From: Streptomyces bicolor
GTDB lineage: Bacteria > Actinomycetota > Actinomycetes > Streptomycetales > Streptomycetaceae
Reading direction: 5' to 3'
Assembly (NCBI RefSeq): GCF_000719285.1
Contig: NZ_JOFS01000014.1
Span: forward strand, 1-64,000
DNA length: 64,000 nucleotides
The translations under genes were made by a program, and so were the position numbers. The notes under the pieces were generated by a model. That model worked only from the letters and a program-made list of their open reading frames with translations. It searched no databases and was not told the origin of the DNA. Positions 26,604 through 35,125 of this stretch are shown piece by piece. Within the stretch, counting starts at the first letter, position 1; every line of letters begins with the position of its first letter.

Positions 26604-27353
26604 ATGCCGGGAGGCAGGCTCACCCAGCAGGAACGTCAGCAGATCGCGCTGGGACTGGCCGACGGCCTCGCCTACGCGGAGATCGCCAGACGCCTGGATC
26701 GCCCGACCTCGACCATCACCCGCGAGGTCATGCGCAACGGCGGCCCCGTCGGCTACCGCGCGGACCTAGCCCACCGCGCCACCGAACACCGCGCCCACCG
26801 CCGCAGGCAGGCCGCGCCCAGGGACCCGAACGCGTCCGCGCAGCCCCACGGGCGTGACGCCGAGGCCGTGCGCGAGTACGAGGAGATGCTCACCACCGTC
26901 TGCATGCAATCGGGCCTGCCCAAGATGACGGCCCGTGTGCTGACCTGCCTCTACACCACCGACGCGGGCAGCCTCACCGCGGCCGGCCTCGTCCAGCGCC
27001 TCCAGGTCAGCCCGGCGACGGTCTCCAAGGCGATCGCGTTCCTCGAGAGTCAGGGTCTCGTCCGCCGGGAACGCGACGAACGTCGCCGCGAGCGCTACAT
27101 CGTCGACGACGACGTCATGTACCAATCGACGATGGCCAGCGCCCGTGCCACCGCCCACCTCGGCGAGACCGCACGGCAGGGCGTCGGCGTCCTCGGCCCC
27201 GGCACCCCGGCCGCCGCCCGCCTCGAGAACATCGCCCGATTCGTCGACTTCATCTCCGAGAGCATCGTCCGTGCCGCGGAACAGGCTCGCGAAATCCTCC
27301 ACACGAAACCCGAAACGACGCACGATGACCATGGCACCGATGGCCGGCGGTAG
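26604..27353 (+). CDS. Two-HTH regulator: IS30-type HTH plus MarR/GbsR-like domain
   Basis: A 249-residue DNA-binding protein. Residues ~6-45 (LTQQERQQIALGLADGLAYAEIARRLDRPTSTITREV, seen in two stretches) match the HTH_38 helix-turn-helix found in IS30 transposases, and residues ~95-160 contain a winged helix of MarR/GbsR type (GLVQRLQVSPATVSKAIAFLESQGLV). No transposase catalytic domain is present. The ATG at 26604 has GAAGGAG eight nt upstream. It most likely regulates the divergent DUF4097 gene and itself through the CGTTGC array. Confidence 0.85.
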   Translation: MPGGRLTQQERQQIALGLADGLAYAEIARRLDRPTSTITREVMRNGGPVGYRADLAHRATEHRAHRRRQAAPRDPNASAQPHGRDAEAVREYEEMLTTVCMQSGLPKMTARVLTCLYTTDAGSLTAAGLVQRLQVSPATVSKAIAFLESQGLVRRERDERRRERYIVDDDVMYQSTMASARATAHLGETARQGVGVLGPGTPAAARLENIARFVDFISESIVRAAEQAREILHTKPETTHDDHGTDGRR

Positions 27354-27448
27354 GACGGTCGCCGGACGTGCTGGCAGTCCTACTCCGAACTGGAAGGAGT
27401 AGCGGGCGAGTTCCGTTGGTTGCGGACGGAAAGGGACCTCAGGGCCGA

Positions 27449-27480
27449 CTGGACGGACTGGACGGACTGGACGGACTGGG
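27449..27480. repeat. 9-bp tandem repeat (CTGGACGGA), 3.5 units
   Basis: Three exact CTGGACGGA units plus a partial one lie in the 237-nt gap between the two-HTH regulator and msrA. No coding or structural role is evident. Confidence 0.8.
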
Positions 27481-27590
27481 CGGGGACGGAATCGCCAGGA
27501 GCCCTCGTGCGTTGAGGAGGGTGGGCATCGGATGCAGATGGTGTGAGCCGAGAGCCCGAGTCGGCATGCTGAGATCAATGGAGGGTCGCA

Positions 27591-28103
27591 ATGTCTGCGC
27601 AGACGCAGAGGGCCGTGCTGGCCGGCGGATGTTTCTGGGGGATGCAGGACCTGATCCGCCGGCTCCCGGGCGTGACGGCGACCCGGGTCGGATACACCGG
27701 GGGCGACGTGCCGAACGCGACGTACCGTAACCATGGCACGCACGCTGAGGCCATTGAGATCCTTTTCGACCCCGCGAAGACCGATTTCCGCGCGATCCTG
27801 GAGTTCTTCTTCCAGATCCACGACCCGAGCACCAAGAACCGCCAGGGCAATGACATCGGCCTCAGCTACCGCTCGGCGATCTACTACGTGGACGACGAGC
27901 AGAAGCGGATCGCCGAGGACACGATCGCGGATGTGGACGCCTCCGGCCTGTGGCCCGGCAAGGTCGTCACCGAGGTGGAGCCGGTCGGCCCCTTCTGGGA
28001 GGCCGAGCCCGAGCACCAGGACTACCTGGAGCGATACCCGGACGGCTACACCTGCCACTTCCCGCGCCCGGGATGGCGGCTGCCCGCCCGCGCGGAGGGC
28101 TGA
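27591..28103 (+). CDS. msrA: Peptide-methionine (S)-S-oxide reductase
   Basis: A 170-residue enzyme repairing methionine-S-sulfoxide. The catalytic Cys is in AGGCFWGMQ at residue 14, followed by [23 protein letters not shown] and [11 protein letters not shown] resolving cysteine may be the one in [15 protein letters not shown] precedes ATG 27591 at a normal distance. Confidence 0.95.
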   Translation: MSAQTQRAVLAGGCFWGMQDLIRRLPGVTATRVGYTGGDVPNATYRNHGTHAEAIEILFDPAKTDFRAILEFFFQIHDPSTKNRQGNDIGLSYRSAIYYVDDEQKRIAEDTIADVDASGLWPGKVVTEVEPVGPFWEAEPEHQDYLERYPDGYTCHFPRPGWRLPARAEG

Positions 28104-28182
28104 CCGAGAGGCGGCCAGGGCGGAACGGCGGAACGGCGGAAGCCGACCGGCCGCAGATGCCCTGGCTGTTGAAAAGCAATGG

Positions 28183-29163
28183 TCAAGACTGGTGGCTGGG
28201 AGCCGCACAGACCCAGCGGCGATAGGCGTCAACGTCGACGTTGCCGCCGCACACGATGACGACCACGTGGCGGTCGGCGAAGCGGTCAGGGTCTTCGAGG
28301 ATCGCCGCGACGCCGAGCGCGGCCGACGGTTCGACGACGAGGCCCGCGTGGTCGAGGAGCATCCGCATACCGGCGATGATCGACGCCTCCTGGACGAGGA
28401 CGGCGTCGTCGGCGACCAGGAGGAGGTCGTCCAGGACGGCCGGGATGGGACACCGGCCGGCGACGCCGTCAGCGATGGTGTCGGTCGAGTCGGTGGTGAC
28501 CACGCGGCGCTGGTGCCACGAGCGTGTCAACGCCGGTGCGCCCAGCGGCTGGACGCAGATCACCTCGACTTCGGGCGCCAAGGCCTTCACCACATGTCCC
28601 ACACCGGTGGCCAGTGCCCCGCCGCCGAGAGCGATCAGGACGGCGTCGAACGACGGCGCGGCGTCCAGCAGTTCCAGGCCGATGGTCGCCGCGCCCTCGC
28701 AGGTCTCGATGTCCAGGCTGTCCTCGAGCAGCCGGATGCCGTCATGGCGCGCGATGGCCGCCGCCCGCTCGCGAGCCATCTCGTGGTCGCCGTCCACCAG
28801 CTCCAACCCGGCGCCCAGTGCGCGGATGCGATCAAGCTTGGCCGCGGTCGCGAAGCGGGATGCCACGACGGTGACGTCGAGCCCCCGGCCGCGGCCGGAC
28901 CAAGCGAGGGCTTGGCCGAGGTTGCCCGCGCTGGCGCACACCACGGCTCGCGAGCCATTGTCGGCGAGCAGGCTCGCAACCAGCTCGGTCCCGCGGGCCT
29001 TGAAGCTGCGGACCGGGTTCGCCGTTTCGAGCTTGATGCTCACCCTGCACCCGAGGCCGGGCTCCAGCGCCTCGCAGCGGTACAGCGGAGTGTCGAGGAA
29101 CATCGGGTCGATCACCTGGCGAGCCGCCCGGATCCGAGCGGTGTCGAGGCGCGTCTCCTGCAT
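28183..29163 (-). CDS. PLP-dependent threonine/serine dehydratase-like enzyme
   Basis: A 326-residue fold-type II PLP enzyme. The Schiff-base lysine is in RSFKARG (about residue 55), the substrate Asn loop is ASAGNLGQALA, and the phosphate-binding loop is ALGGGALATG. There is no C-terminal ACT domain, so it is not the biosynthetic IlvA (found separately at 33689). It may act on serine, threonine or another hydroxy amino acid. It looks like an insertion between msrA and the 29501 gene, with slightly lower GC than its neighbours. The ATG at 29163 lacks a clear ribosome site. Confidence 0.8.
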   Translation of the reverse strand: MQETRLDTARIRAARQVIDPMFLDTPLYRCEALEPGLGCRVSIKLETANPVRSFKARGTELVASLLADNGSRAVVCASAGNLGQALAWSGRGRGLDVTVVASRFATAAKLDRIRALGAGLELVDGDHEMARERAAAIARHDGIRLLEDSLDIETCEGAATIGLELLDAAPSFDAVLIALGGGALATGVGHVVKALAPEVEVICVQPLGAPALTRSWHQRRVVTTDSTDTIADGVAGRCPIPAVLDDLLLVADDAVLVQEASIIAGMRMLLDHAGLVVEPSAALGVAAILEDPDRFADRHVVVIVCGGNVDVDAYRRWVCAAPSHQS

Positions 29164-29500
29164 GAATCAGCAGCGTAGCGCCGCCGGCACTGTCGCTCAG
29201 CCCGCAGCGGGAGCGACGCCGATGGGGCAGGAGACACCGGTCCCGCCGATCCCGCAGTACCCCGCCGGGTTCTTGTCCGGGTACTGCGGGAGGCCTCGGC
29301 CGTCTTCGCCTGCTCCGGGGTGTGGCGGTCGGGGACCGAGAAGGCGGGCTCCGTGCGGCCCTGCAGCGCCTGCTCGTGCGGTACGCCGACGGGATACGTC
29401 CGCGCCGGCGTACCCCGTTCAACGTCCGGCGGAGTCGTCTGGCCCTGGTCGCCGCCGCCCGTGCGGCCGGCTGAGACGCCCCGCGGTGTGCCTGCGTGGA
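29164..29500. other. Gap with a possible degenerate minus-strand ORF and a perfect inverted repeat
   Basis: A 337-nt gap between two minus-strand genes. Arms CCCGCAGTACCC (29251-29262) and GGGTACTGCGGG (29279-29290) form a perfect 12-bp stem. On the minus strand a protein-like stretch rich in Pro and charged residues (near PVGVPHEQALQGRTEPAF) switches frame near 29300 to one ending NPAGYCGIGGTGVSCPIG and a stop at about 29205. This pattern suggests a frameshifted or truncated gene, but I recognise no family. Confidence 0.35.
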
Positions 29501-30619
29501 TCAGTGCGGGAGTGTCGCCGGGCTGCCGCCGTTCGCCTCGTAGCCCGCCACCGCCAGCGCGCGGTAGACCGCGAACTCGGCGGCCGGGTCGCCGGACAGG
29601 GTCCAGGGGAGGGCGCCGACATGACCGTCGACGTGTATCAGCTGGTTCATGGCCTCGGCCCAGCGCTCGCCGCGGACCAGGAAGAAGAGCAGCAGATGAC
29701 GTACGTGCGCCAGCATCGGGTCGTCGGGGCGGGCCGCGTGCACCGCGAACAGCGCGCCGTGGATCGCCTTCGTCACGACCTCGCTCTGGTAGAAGCCGCG
29801 GACCAGGTTCAGGTCGGGCATGTGCTCGAACACCGCGAACAGCGGCATGGCGGCGAGGAGGGAGCCCTGGGGTGCGCGGGCCGCCGCGGCCTCCGCGAAG
29901 TCGTAGGCCTGGTCGCGCGAGCCGTGCCACTTCTCGCACCAGTAGTGCAGGGCCGCCAGGTGTGCGCCCATGTGGGCGGGGGCGCGGTCCAGGATCTTCA
30001 GCCAGAGCTGCTCGAACTCCGGCCGGGGGTAGGCCAGTCCACGGGCCACCGACAGCTCGATGATGTACGGGATCGGGTCACCGGGGGCGAGCAGCGCCGC
30101 GTCCGAGCACGCCGACTTCGCCTCCTCCATGATGATCCGGAACTCGTCCGTGCCCGGCGTCGCCGTGCGCCACGCCTGCTGCACCAGGAACTCCGCGTGC
30201 ACGGCCGCGCCGCCCGCGTCCTTGGGCTGCTCGGACCGCCACACCCGCAGCCACTGCCCGCCCGGCGACTCGCTGACGCCGCCCGGGCGCTGCTGCAGCT
30301 CCAGCGACGCGGCGCCGGCGAAGGCCTGTACGCGCTGCCAGCGCAGCTCGCCCTCCGCCTCCGTGCCGGCCAGCAGCTGCGAGGCCGCGCGGTAGTCCTG
30401 GGTGCGCTGCACCAGGTCCAGGACGTCCAGCAGGTCCTGGTCGGGGCCGGGCATGCGGATGTCCAGCTCCTCCTGCCGGACGAAGCCGTAGTTCGCCGGG
30501 TCCGCGGCGTCCGGGTGGCCCGGCGGGACCTGCTCGATCATGCCCCGCCTGCGCCTCATGAACGGCAGCACCACGAAGCCGAGCATGACGAGCGCGATCA
30601 GGACCCAGAGAATCTCCAT
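29501..30619 (-). CDS. Membrane-anchored helical-repeat protein, function unknown
   Basis: A 372-residue protein with one N-terminal transmembrane helix (MEILWVLIALVMLGFVVLP) and a basic stop-transfer RRRRG. A long alpha-helical cytoplasmic part follows, with alternating Ala/Leu helices resembling a TPR-like solenoid (for example QLWLKILDRAPAHMGAHLAALHYW, quoted in two parts). It is conserved next to metB in streptomycetes as far as I recall. GGAGGC lies immediately before ATG 30619. It is divergent from metB. Confidence 0.75.
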   Translation of the reverse strand: MEILWVLIALVMLGFVVLPFMRRRRGMIEQVPPGHPDAADPANYGFVRQEELDIRMPGPDQDLLDVLDLVQRTQDYRAASQLLAGTEAEGELRWQRVQAFAGAASLELQQRPGGVSESPGGQWLRVWRSEQPKDAGGAAVHAEFLVQQAWRTATPGTDEFRIIMEEAKSACSDAALLAPGDPIPYIIELSVARGLAYPRPEFEQLWLKILDRAPAHMGAHLAALHYWCEKWHGSRDQAYDFAEAAAARAPQGSLLAAMPLFAVFEHMPDLNLVRGFYQSEVVTKAIHGALFAVHAARPDDPMLAHVRHLLLFFLVRGERWAEAMNQLIHVDGHVGALPWTLSGDPAAEFAVYRALAVAGYEANGGSPATLPH

Positions 30620-30795
30620 GCCTCCAGCGTTCCAGACGCCGCCGACAATTGGCCAACGAGGTGGGTGACCTGTGGAAAAACGGGGGCATCCCGCCGGCGC
30701 CGGGCCGCGCGATCCACCCCCGCCCAGCCCCCCTCACACCGGGCAACCCACCAGCGGGCGGCATCCGCCCCGTCCGCGCACTACGCTCGGTGCAC

Positions 30796-31950
30796 ATGAG
30801 TGACAGGCACATCAGTCAGCACTTCGAGACGCTCGCCATCCACGCGGGCAACACGGCGGACCCCCTCACCGGTGCGGTCGTCCCGCCGATCTACCAGGTC
30901 TCGACCTACAAGCAGGACGGCGTCGGCGGCCTGCGCGGCGGCTACGAGTACAGCCGTAGCGCCAACCCGACCAGGACCGCCCTGGAGGAGAACCTCGCCG
31001 CCCTGGAGGGCGGCCGCCGCGGCCTTGCGTTCGCGTCCGGACTGGCGGCCGAGGACTGCCTGTTGCGTACGCTGCTCAGCCCCGGCGACCACGTGGTCAT
31101 CCCCAATGACGCGTACGGCGGTACGTTCCGGCTGTTCGCGAAGGTCGTCGCGCGGTGGGGGGTGGAGTGGTCGGTCGCCGACACCGGCGATCCGTCCGCC
31201 GTACGAGCCGCCATCACCCCGAAGACCAAGGTCGTGTGGGTGGAGACCCCCTCCAACCCGCTGCTCGGCATCACCGACATCGCCGCCGTCGCCCAGATCG
31301 CCCGGGACGCGGGCGCGAAGCTGGTCGTCGACAACACCTTCGCCACGCCGTATCTGCAGCAGCCGCTGTCCCTCGGCGCGGACGTCGTGGTGCACTCCCT
31401 GACCAAGTACATGGGCGGGCACTCCGATGTCGTCGGCGGGGCGCTGGTCGTCAGTGACCCGGACCTGGGCGACGAACTGGCCTTCCACCAGAACGCGATG
31501 GGCGCGGTCGCCGGGCCCTTCGACTCCTGGCTGGTGCTGCGCGGCACCAAGACGCTGTCGGTGCGCATGGACCGGCACAGCGAGAACGCCACGAAGATCG
31601 CCGACATGCTCACCCGGCACGCGCGCGTGACGAGCGTTCTGTACCCGGGCCTGCCCGAGCACCCCGGTCACGAGGTCGCCGCCAAGCAGATGCGGGCGTT
31701 CGGAGGCATGATCTCCTTCCAGGTCACCGGCGGCGAGGAGGCGGCCGTCGAGGTCTGCAACCGCGCCAAGATCTTCACGCTCGGCGAGTCCCTGGGCGGT
31801 GTCGAGTCCCTCATCGAGCACCCGGGACGCATGACGCACGCGTCGGCGGCCGGCTCCGCCCTGGAGGTGCCGGCCGACCTCGTCCGTCTCTCCGTGGGCA
31901 TCGAGAACGTCGACGACCTCCTGGAGGACCTCCAGCAGGCGCTCGGCTAG
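30796..31950 (+). CDS. metB: Cystathionine gamma-synthase/lyase (PLP)
   Basis: A 384-residue Cys/Met-metabolism PLP enzyme. It condenses O-acyl-homoserine with cysteine, or cleaves cystathionine, depending on substrate specificity. The PLP lysine is Lys204 (HSLTKYMGGHSD); other motifs are YEYSRSANPTR, LAFASGLAAE and GGVESLIEHPGRMTHAS. ATG 30796 rather than the upstream in-frame start 30649 is chosen because homology starts there and a TACGCT hexamer lies eight nt upstream, indicating a leaderless transcript. Confidence 0.93.
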   Translation: MSDRHISQHFETLAIHAGNTADPLTGAVVPPIYQVSTYKQDGVGGLRGGYEYSRSANPTRTALEENLAALEGGRRGLAFASGLAAEDCLLRTLLSPGDHVVIPNDAYGGTFRLFAKVVARWGVEWSVADTGDPSAVRAAITPKTKVVWVETPSNPLLGITDIAAVAQIARDAGAKLVVDNTFATPYLQQPLSLGADVVVHSLTKYMGGHSDVVGGALVVSDPDLGDELAFHQNAMGAVAGPFDSWLVLRGTKTLSVRMDRHSENATKIADMLTRHARVTSVLYPGLPEHPGHEVAAKQMRAFGGMISFQVTGGEEAAVEVCNRAKIFTLGESLGGVESLIEHPGRMTHASAAGSALEVPADLVRLSVGIENVDDLLEDLQQALG

Positions 31951-31955
31951 CCCAC

Positions 31956-31982
31956 GCGGGCCCAGACCGGCCAGGGGCCCGC
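31956..31982. terminator. Hairpin between convergent metB and the small membrane gene
   Basis: GCGGGCCC (31956-31963) pairs with GGGCCCGC (31975-31982) around a twelve-nt loop, in the 62-nt convergent gap. Confidence 0.75.
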
Positions 31983-31990
31983 AGGAAGGT

Positions 31991-32031
31991 CTCACCAGCC
32001 GGTCAGCGGTCCTCACCAGCCCGTCAGCGGT
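31991..32031. repeat. 21-bp tandem duplication spanning a stop codon
   Basis: CTCACCAGCCGGTCAGCGGT at 31991-32010 and the same sequence with one change at 32012-32031. On the minus strand it encodes PLTGW-stop followed in frame by GPLTGW-stop, so the C-terminus of the 32013-32261 gene has been duplicated past its stop. Confidence 0.85.
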
Positions 32032-32261
32032 GGAGTCGTCTCCGACGGCGGCTCCACCCAGGGGCGGGCCGTCAGTGCCCACACCACGAACGCCACCGTC
32101 GCGGCGAACAGCAGCAGCCACATCAGCCGTACGGCGACCGTCCTTCGGCGCAGCATGCGGCCACCGCGGCGTACTGCTTCCGCGTACAGATCCGGCGGCA
32201 CGGGCGGCGGCGTGCCTTCCATGATCCGCCGTACGGCCGCTTCCCGTTGGGGACGATTCAC
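32013..32261 (-). CDS. Small single-pass membrane protein, partner of the sigma-like gene
   Basis: An 82-residue protein. A cytoplasmic N-terminal part (NRPQREAAVRRIMEGTPP) precedes one transmembrane helix (about residues 45-65, LMWLLLFAATVAFVVWAL) and a short external tail. The GTG start overlaps the stop of the upstream sigma-like gene by four nt (GTGA), so translation is coupled. The size and arrangement resemble a minimal membrane anti-sigma factor, but no zinc-binding (ZAS) motif is visible; the role is inferred only from context. Confidence 0.75.
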   Translation of the reverse strand: MNRPQREAAVRRIMEGTPPPVPPDLYAEAVRRGGRMLRRRTVAVRLMWLLLFAATVAFVVWALTARPWVEPPSETTPPLTGW

Positions 32262-32770
32262 GGCGAGACCGCCTTCGCTCCGAGCACGGCCGGTGCGGGC
32301 CCCCGCGGCGGATGCAGCAGGGTCGCGGTCGCCCGGTCGCACATCGCGTGCACGCGTTCCCTCGGCAGGCCCAGCAGCGCCGCCACCTGCTCCTCGGCAA
32401 CGCCCTCGTACAGCCGCAGGACCAGGATCAGGCGTTCCTGCGGGGAGAGCCGGGCGAGCGGGCCGTCGGGGTGCGGGCGGAACCGGCCGAGCCCGCCCAG
32501 GCCGCCGTACTGGTGCCAGGCGGCGCGGGAGAAGCGGGTGGCCAGGTACTGGCGGGCCTGGTCGTACGGGTCCTCGCCGCGCAGCCGGTCCCAGCACGCG
32601 TACGTGTGCGCGAGGGACAGCGTCACCAGGCGCCTCGCGCGCGGGTTGTCCTCCGGCGGCTCCGCGGTGAGCAGCGTGGCGGCATGCAGCAGCCGCCCTG
32701 CCGCGCCCGCGACGAACGCCTTGAACTCCCGGGCCCGGCGGGCGTCCTGGGCCGCACGCCGTCGTCCCAC
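32258..32770 (-). CDS. Sigma-70 region 4-like protein (degenerate sigma factor)
   Basis: About 170 residues from GTG 32770, which has GGGAGGGG five to six nt upstream; an ATG at 32830 would add twenty low-complexity residues. The C-terminal half (LSPQERLILVLRLYEGVAEEQVAALLGLPRERV, in two stretches) is a good sigma region 4 HTH. The N-terminal part (ARRLVTLSLAHTYACWDRLRG) looks like a decayed sigma region 2. It may be a SigE-like factor or have lost core binding. It is translationally coupled to a small membrane protein. Confidence 0.75.
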   Translation of the reverse strand: MGRRRAAQDARRAREFKAFVAGAAGRLLHAATLLTAEPPEDNPRARRLVTLSLAHTYACWDRLRGEDPYDQARQYLATRFSRAAWHQYGGLGGLGRFRPHPDGPLARLSPQERLILVLRLYEGVAEEQVAALLGLPRERVHAMCDRATATLLHPPRGPAPAVLGAKAVSP

Positions 32771-33018
32771 CGCCCCTCCCGCCTGAGTGAGCCCTGCGGA
32801 ACCGGGCCCCGACCCAGGTACATGAGACATCGCTCGCGTACGAGAAGAGGACCCGGTTTCATATGAGGCCAGCGGCGGCTCAGGGTCAAGAGCCGGGACT
32901 CGATCACACGTCCACGCACGCGTGCCGGTGCCTGATCACACGATCACGTACGCGTGCCGGTTCCTGTGCCGGCTCCCGATCGCACGCGCGGGACGGCCAC
33001 CCCCCGCCGCCCCGCCCT

Positions 33019-33543
33019 TCAGGACGCCGTAGGCGTCTCCGCGCCCGAGATGCCCTGTGCCGCCATCCGCGTGGACAGCGCGGTGTTGAAGCGAGTCAGG
33101 AGCGTGCAGAACGCCTCGCGCTCCTCGGGTGCCCAGTCGTGCGTCAGCTCGGCCATCAACTGGCGCCGGGACGAGCGCACTTCCTCCAGCCGCGACTGCC
33201 CGCGCGGGGACAGCTGGAGCACCACCGCCCGCCCGTCCTCGGGGTGCGAGGTCCGCTTGACGAGCCCCGTGTCGACGAGCGGCGCCACCTGCCGGGTGAC
33301 CGTCGACGAGTCGATCCCCATGCTCGCGGCGAGCGCCTTGACGCCCATGGGGCCTTCCTTGTCGAGGCGGTTGAGCAGCAGGTATGCGGCGCGGTCCATG
33401 GAGTTGCGCACCTGGCCGACCCCACCGAGCCGGGTCTGTTCGGCACGGCGGGCGAACACCGCCACCTCGTGCTGCAGCGTGTCGAGGAGACCGCTGTCAG
33501 CGACGGTCGTCATGTCCATCGACATTTCAGGTGTTGTGGGCAT
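33019..33543 (-). CDS. MarR family transcriptional regulator
   Basis: A 174-residue winged-helix regulator with MGVKALAASMGIDSSTVTRQVAPL as recognition helix region (two stretches), wing HPEDGRAVVLQLSPRGQ and dimerisation helices at both ends. It is divergent from ilvA with a 145-nt gap, but the target could also be elsewhere. The start is ATG 33543; internal ATGs at residues 7 to 11 (MSMDM) are alternatives. Confidence 0.9.
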   Translation of the reverse strand: MPTTPEMSMDMTTVADSGLLDTLQHEVAVFARRAEQTRLGGVGQVRNSMDRAAYLLLNRLDKEGPMGVKALAASMGIDSSTVTRQVAPLVDTGLVKRTSHPEDGRAVVLQLSPRGQSRLEEVRSSRRQLMAELTHDWAPEEREAFCTLLTRFNTALSTRMAAQGISGAETPTAS

Positions 33544-33688
33544 GGCCGGGGGCTCACTTCATGAAGGGGGTGCTGGGTTGGGGGACAGGGTACGCGGCCC
33601 GGACCCGGGGTGTACCAGGGCTGCCGAAACCCATCTCGGTGCTTGGTCACACCAGGGCGTCGCGCCTGTGAACTGCGAGACTTGGGTC

Positions 33689-34918
33689 ATGAGCAACAGC
33701 ACGGCTGACTCCTTGCCTCCCGTCACGCTCGACGACGTGCGCGGCGCCCAGAAGATGCTGACGGGCGTGGCGCGGGTGACGGCGATGGAGGGCAGCAGGC
33801 ACCTGACCCAGCTGGTGGGCGCGCCGGTGCACTTCAAGTGCGAGAACCTCCAGCGGACGGGATCGTTCAAGCTGCGCGGCGCGTATGTGCGGATCGCCGG
33901 GCTCCTCCCGGAGGAGCGGGCGGCGGGGGTCGTGGCCGCGAGCGCCGGCAACCACGCGCAGGGTGTCGCCCTGGCGTCGGCGCTGCTCGGCGTGCGTTCC
34001 ACGGTGTTCATGCCGAAGGGCGCCCCGCTGCCGAAGATCAGCGCCACCCGGGACTACGGCGCGGAGGTGCGCCTGCACGGCCAGGTGGTCGACGAGACGC
34101 TGGCCGCCGCGCAGGAGTACGCGGCCGAGACGGGCGCGGTGTTCATCCACCCCTTCGACCACCCCGACATCATCGCGGGCCAGGGCACGGTCGGCCTGGA
34201 GATCCTGGAACAGTGCCCGGAGGTGCGGACGATCGTCGTCGGCATCGGCGGCGGCGGGCTCGCGGCGGGGATCGCCACGGCGGTGAAGGCGCTGCGGCCG
34301 GACGTGCGCATCGTGGGCGTGCAGGCGGCGGGCGCGGCGGCGTACCCGCCCTCGCTGGCGGCCGGGCACCCGGTCGCGGTCGACAATCCGGCGACGATGG
34401 CCGACGGCATCAAGGTCGGGCGGCCCGGTGACGTGCCGTTCCGCATCGTCGGCGACCTGGTGGACGAGGTCCGGACGGTCACCGAGGACGAGCTGGCCAC
34501 CGCCCTGCTGCTGTGCCTGGAGCGGGCGAAGCTGGTCGTCGAGCCGGCCGGGGCGAGCCCCGTCGCGGCGCTGCTGAGCGACCCCGGCGCCTTTGAGGGC
34601 CCGGTCGTGGCGGTGCTGTCCGGCGGCAACGTCGACCCGGTGCTGCTCCAGCGTGTCCTGCGGCACGGCATGGCGGCGCAGGGCCGCTACCTGGCCGTAC
34701 GGCTGCGGCTGACGGACCGGCCGGGCGCGCTCGCCACGCTTTTGGGGGTGTTGTCAGTGGTGGACGCTAACGTCCTCGATGTGAGTCACGTACGGACCGA
34801 CCCACGGCTCGGGCTCACGGAGGCGGAGGTCGAGCTGCACCTGGAGACGAAGGGCACCGCGCACTGCGTCGAGGTCGGTCAGGCCCTGCGCGAGGCGGGC
34901 TACACCGTCATCGGCTGA
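33689..34918 (+). CDS. ilvA: Threonine ammonia-lyase (threonine dehydratase)
   Basis: A 409-residue enzyme converting threonine to 2-oxobutanoate plus ammonia, feeding isoleucine synthesis. PLP lysine is Lys61 (RTGSFKLRGAY), the substrate Asn loop is ASAGNHAQGVALA and the glycine loop is GIGGGGLAAG. A single C-terminal ACT-like domain (about residues 330-409, LRLTDRPGALATLLGVL) suggests allosteric control by amino acids. ATG 33689 is chosen over upstream in-frame starts by homology; no strong ribosome site is visible. Confidence 0.93.
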   Translation: MSNSTADSLPPVTLDDVRGAQKMLTGVARVTAMEGSRHLTQLVGAPVHFKCENLQRTGSFKLRGAYVRIAGLLPEERAAGVVAASAGNHAQGVALASALLGVRSTVFMPKGAPLPKISATRDYGAEVRLHGQVVDETLAAAQEYAAETGAVFIHPFDHPDIIAGQGTVGLEILEQCPEVRTIVVGIGGGGLAAGIATAVKALRPDVRIVGVQAAGAAAYPPSLAAGHPVAVDNPATMADGIKVGRPGDVPFRIVGDLVDEVRTVTEDELATALLLCLERAKLVVEPAGASPVAALLSDPGAFEGPVVAVLSGGNVDPVLLQRVLRHGMAAQGRYLAVRLRLTDRPGALATLLGVLSVVDANVLDVSHVRTDPRLGLTEAEVELHLETKGTAHCVEVGQALREAGYTVIG

Positions 34919-34985
34919 GGCTCGAGCCGGCGAAAGGCCAGGTCGGAGACCCTTTGTCACTCGTTCGGGTAATCCTCGTTGAGAG

Positions 34986-35001
34986 ACGCGATACATCGCG
35001 T
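34986..35001. promoter_or_regulatory. Palindromic operator upstream of the Drr-type exporter
   Basis: ACGCGAT-AC-ATCGCGT is a perfect inverted repeat with a two-nt spacer, about 125 nt upstream of the exporter ATPase start. PadR- or TetR-type regulators of such exporters bind sites of this general kind, but no regulator gene lies next to it. Confidence 0.5.
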
Positions 35002-35125
35002 TATGGTGTGTCTCGTATCCTCGCCACAACGCTGAGTCACGGCATGGAGCGAAAAGTGCCGACCCAGTGCAAACCTAGGCTTTCCGCACGCTTCCGAATC
35101 CATCCCCGACGACGTGGAGATTCAT

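Noticed and set aside
26604..26800. IS30-family transposase
   Set aside because: Only the HTH_38-like segment is present; there is no DDE domain and no terminal inverted repeats, and the rest is a MarR-like regulator.
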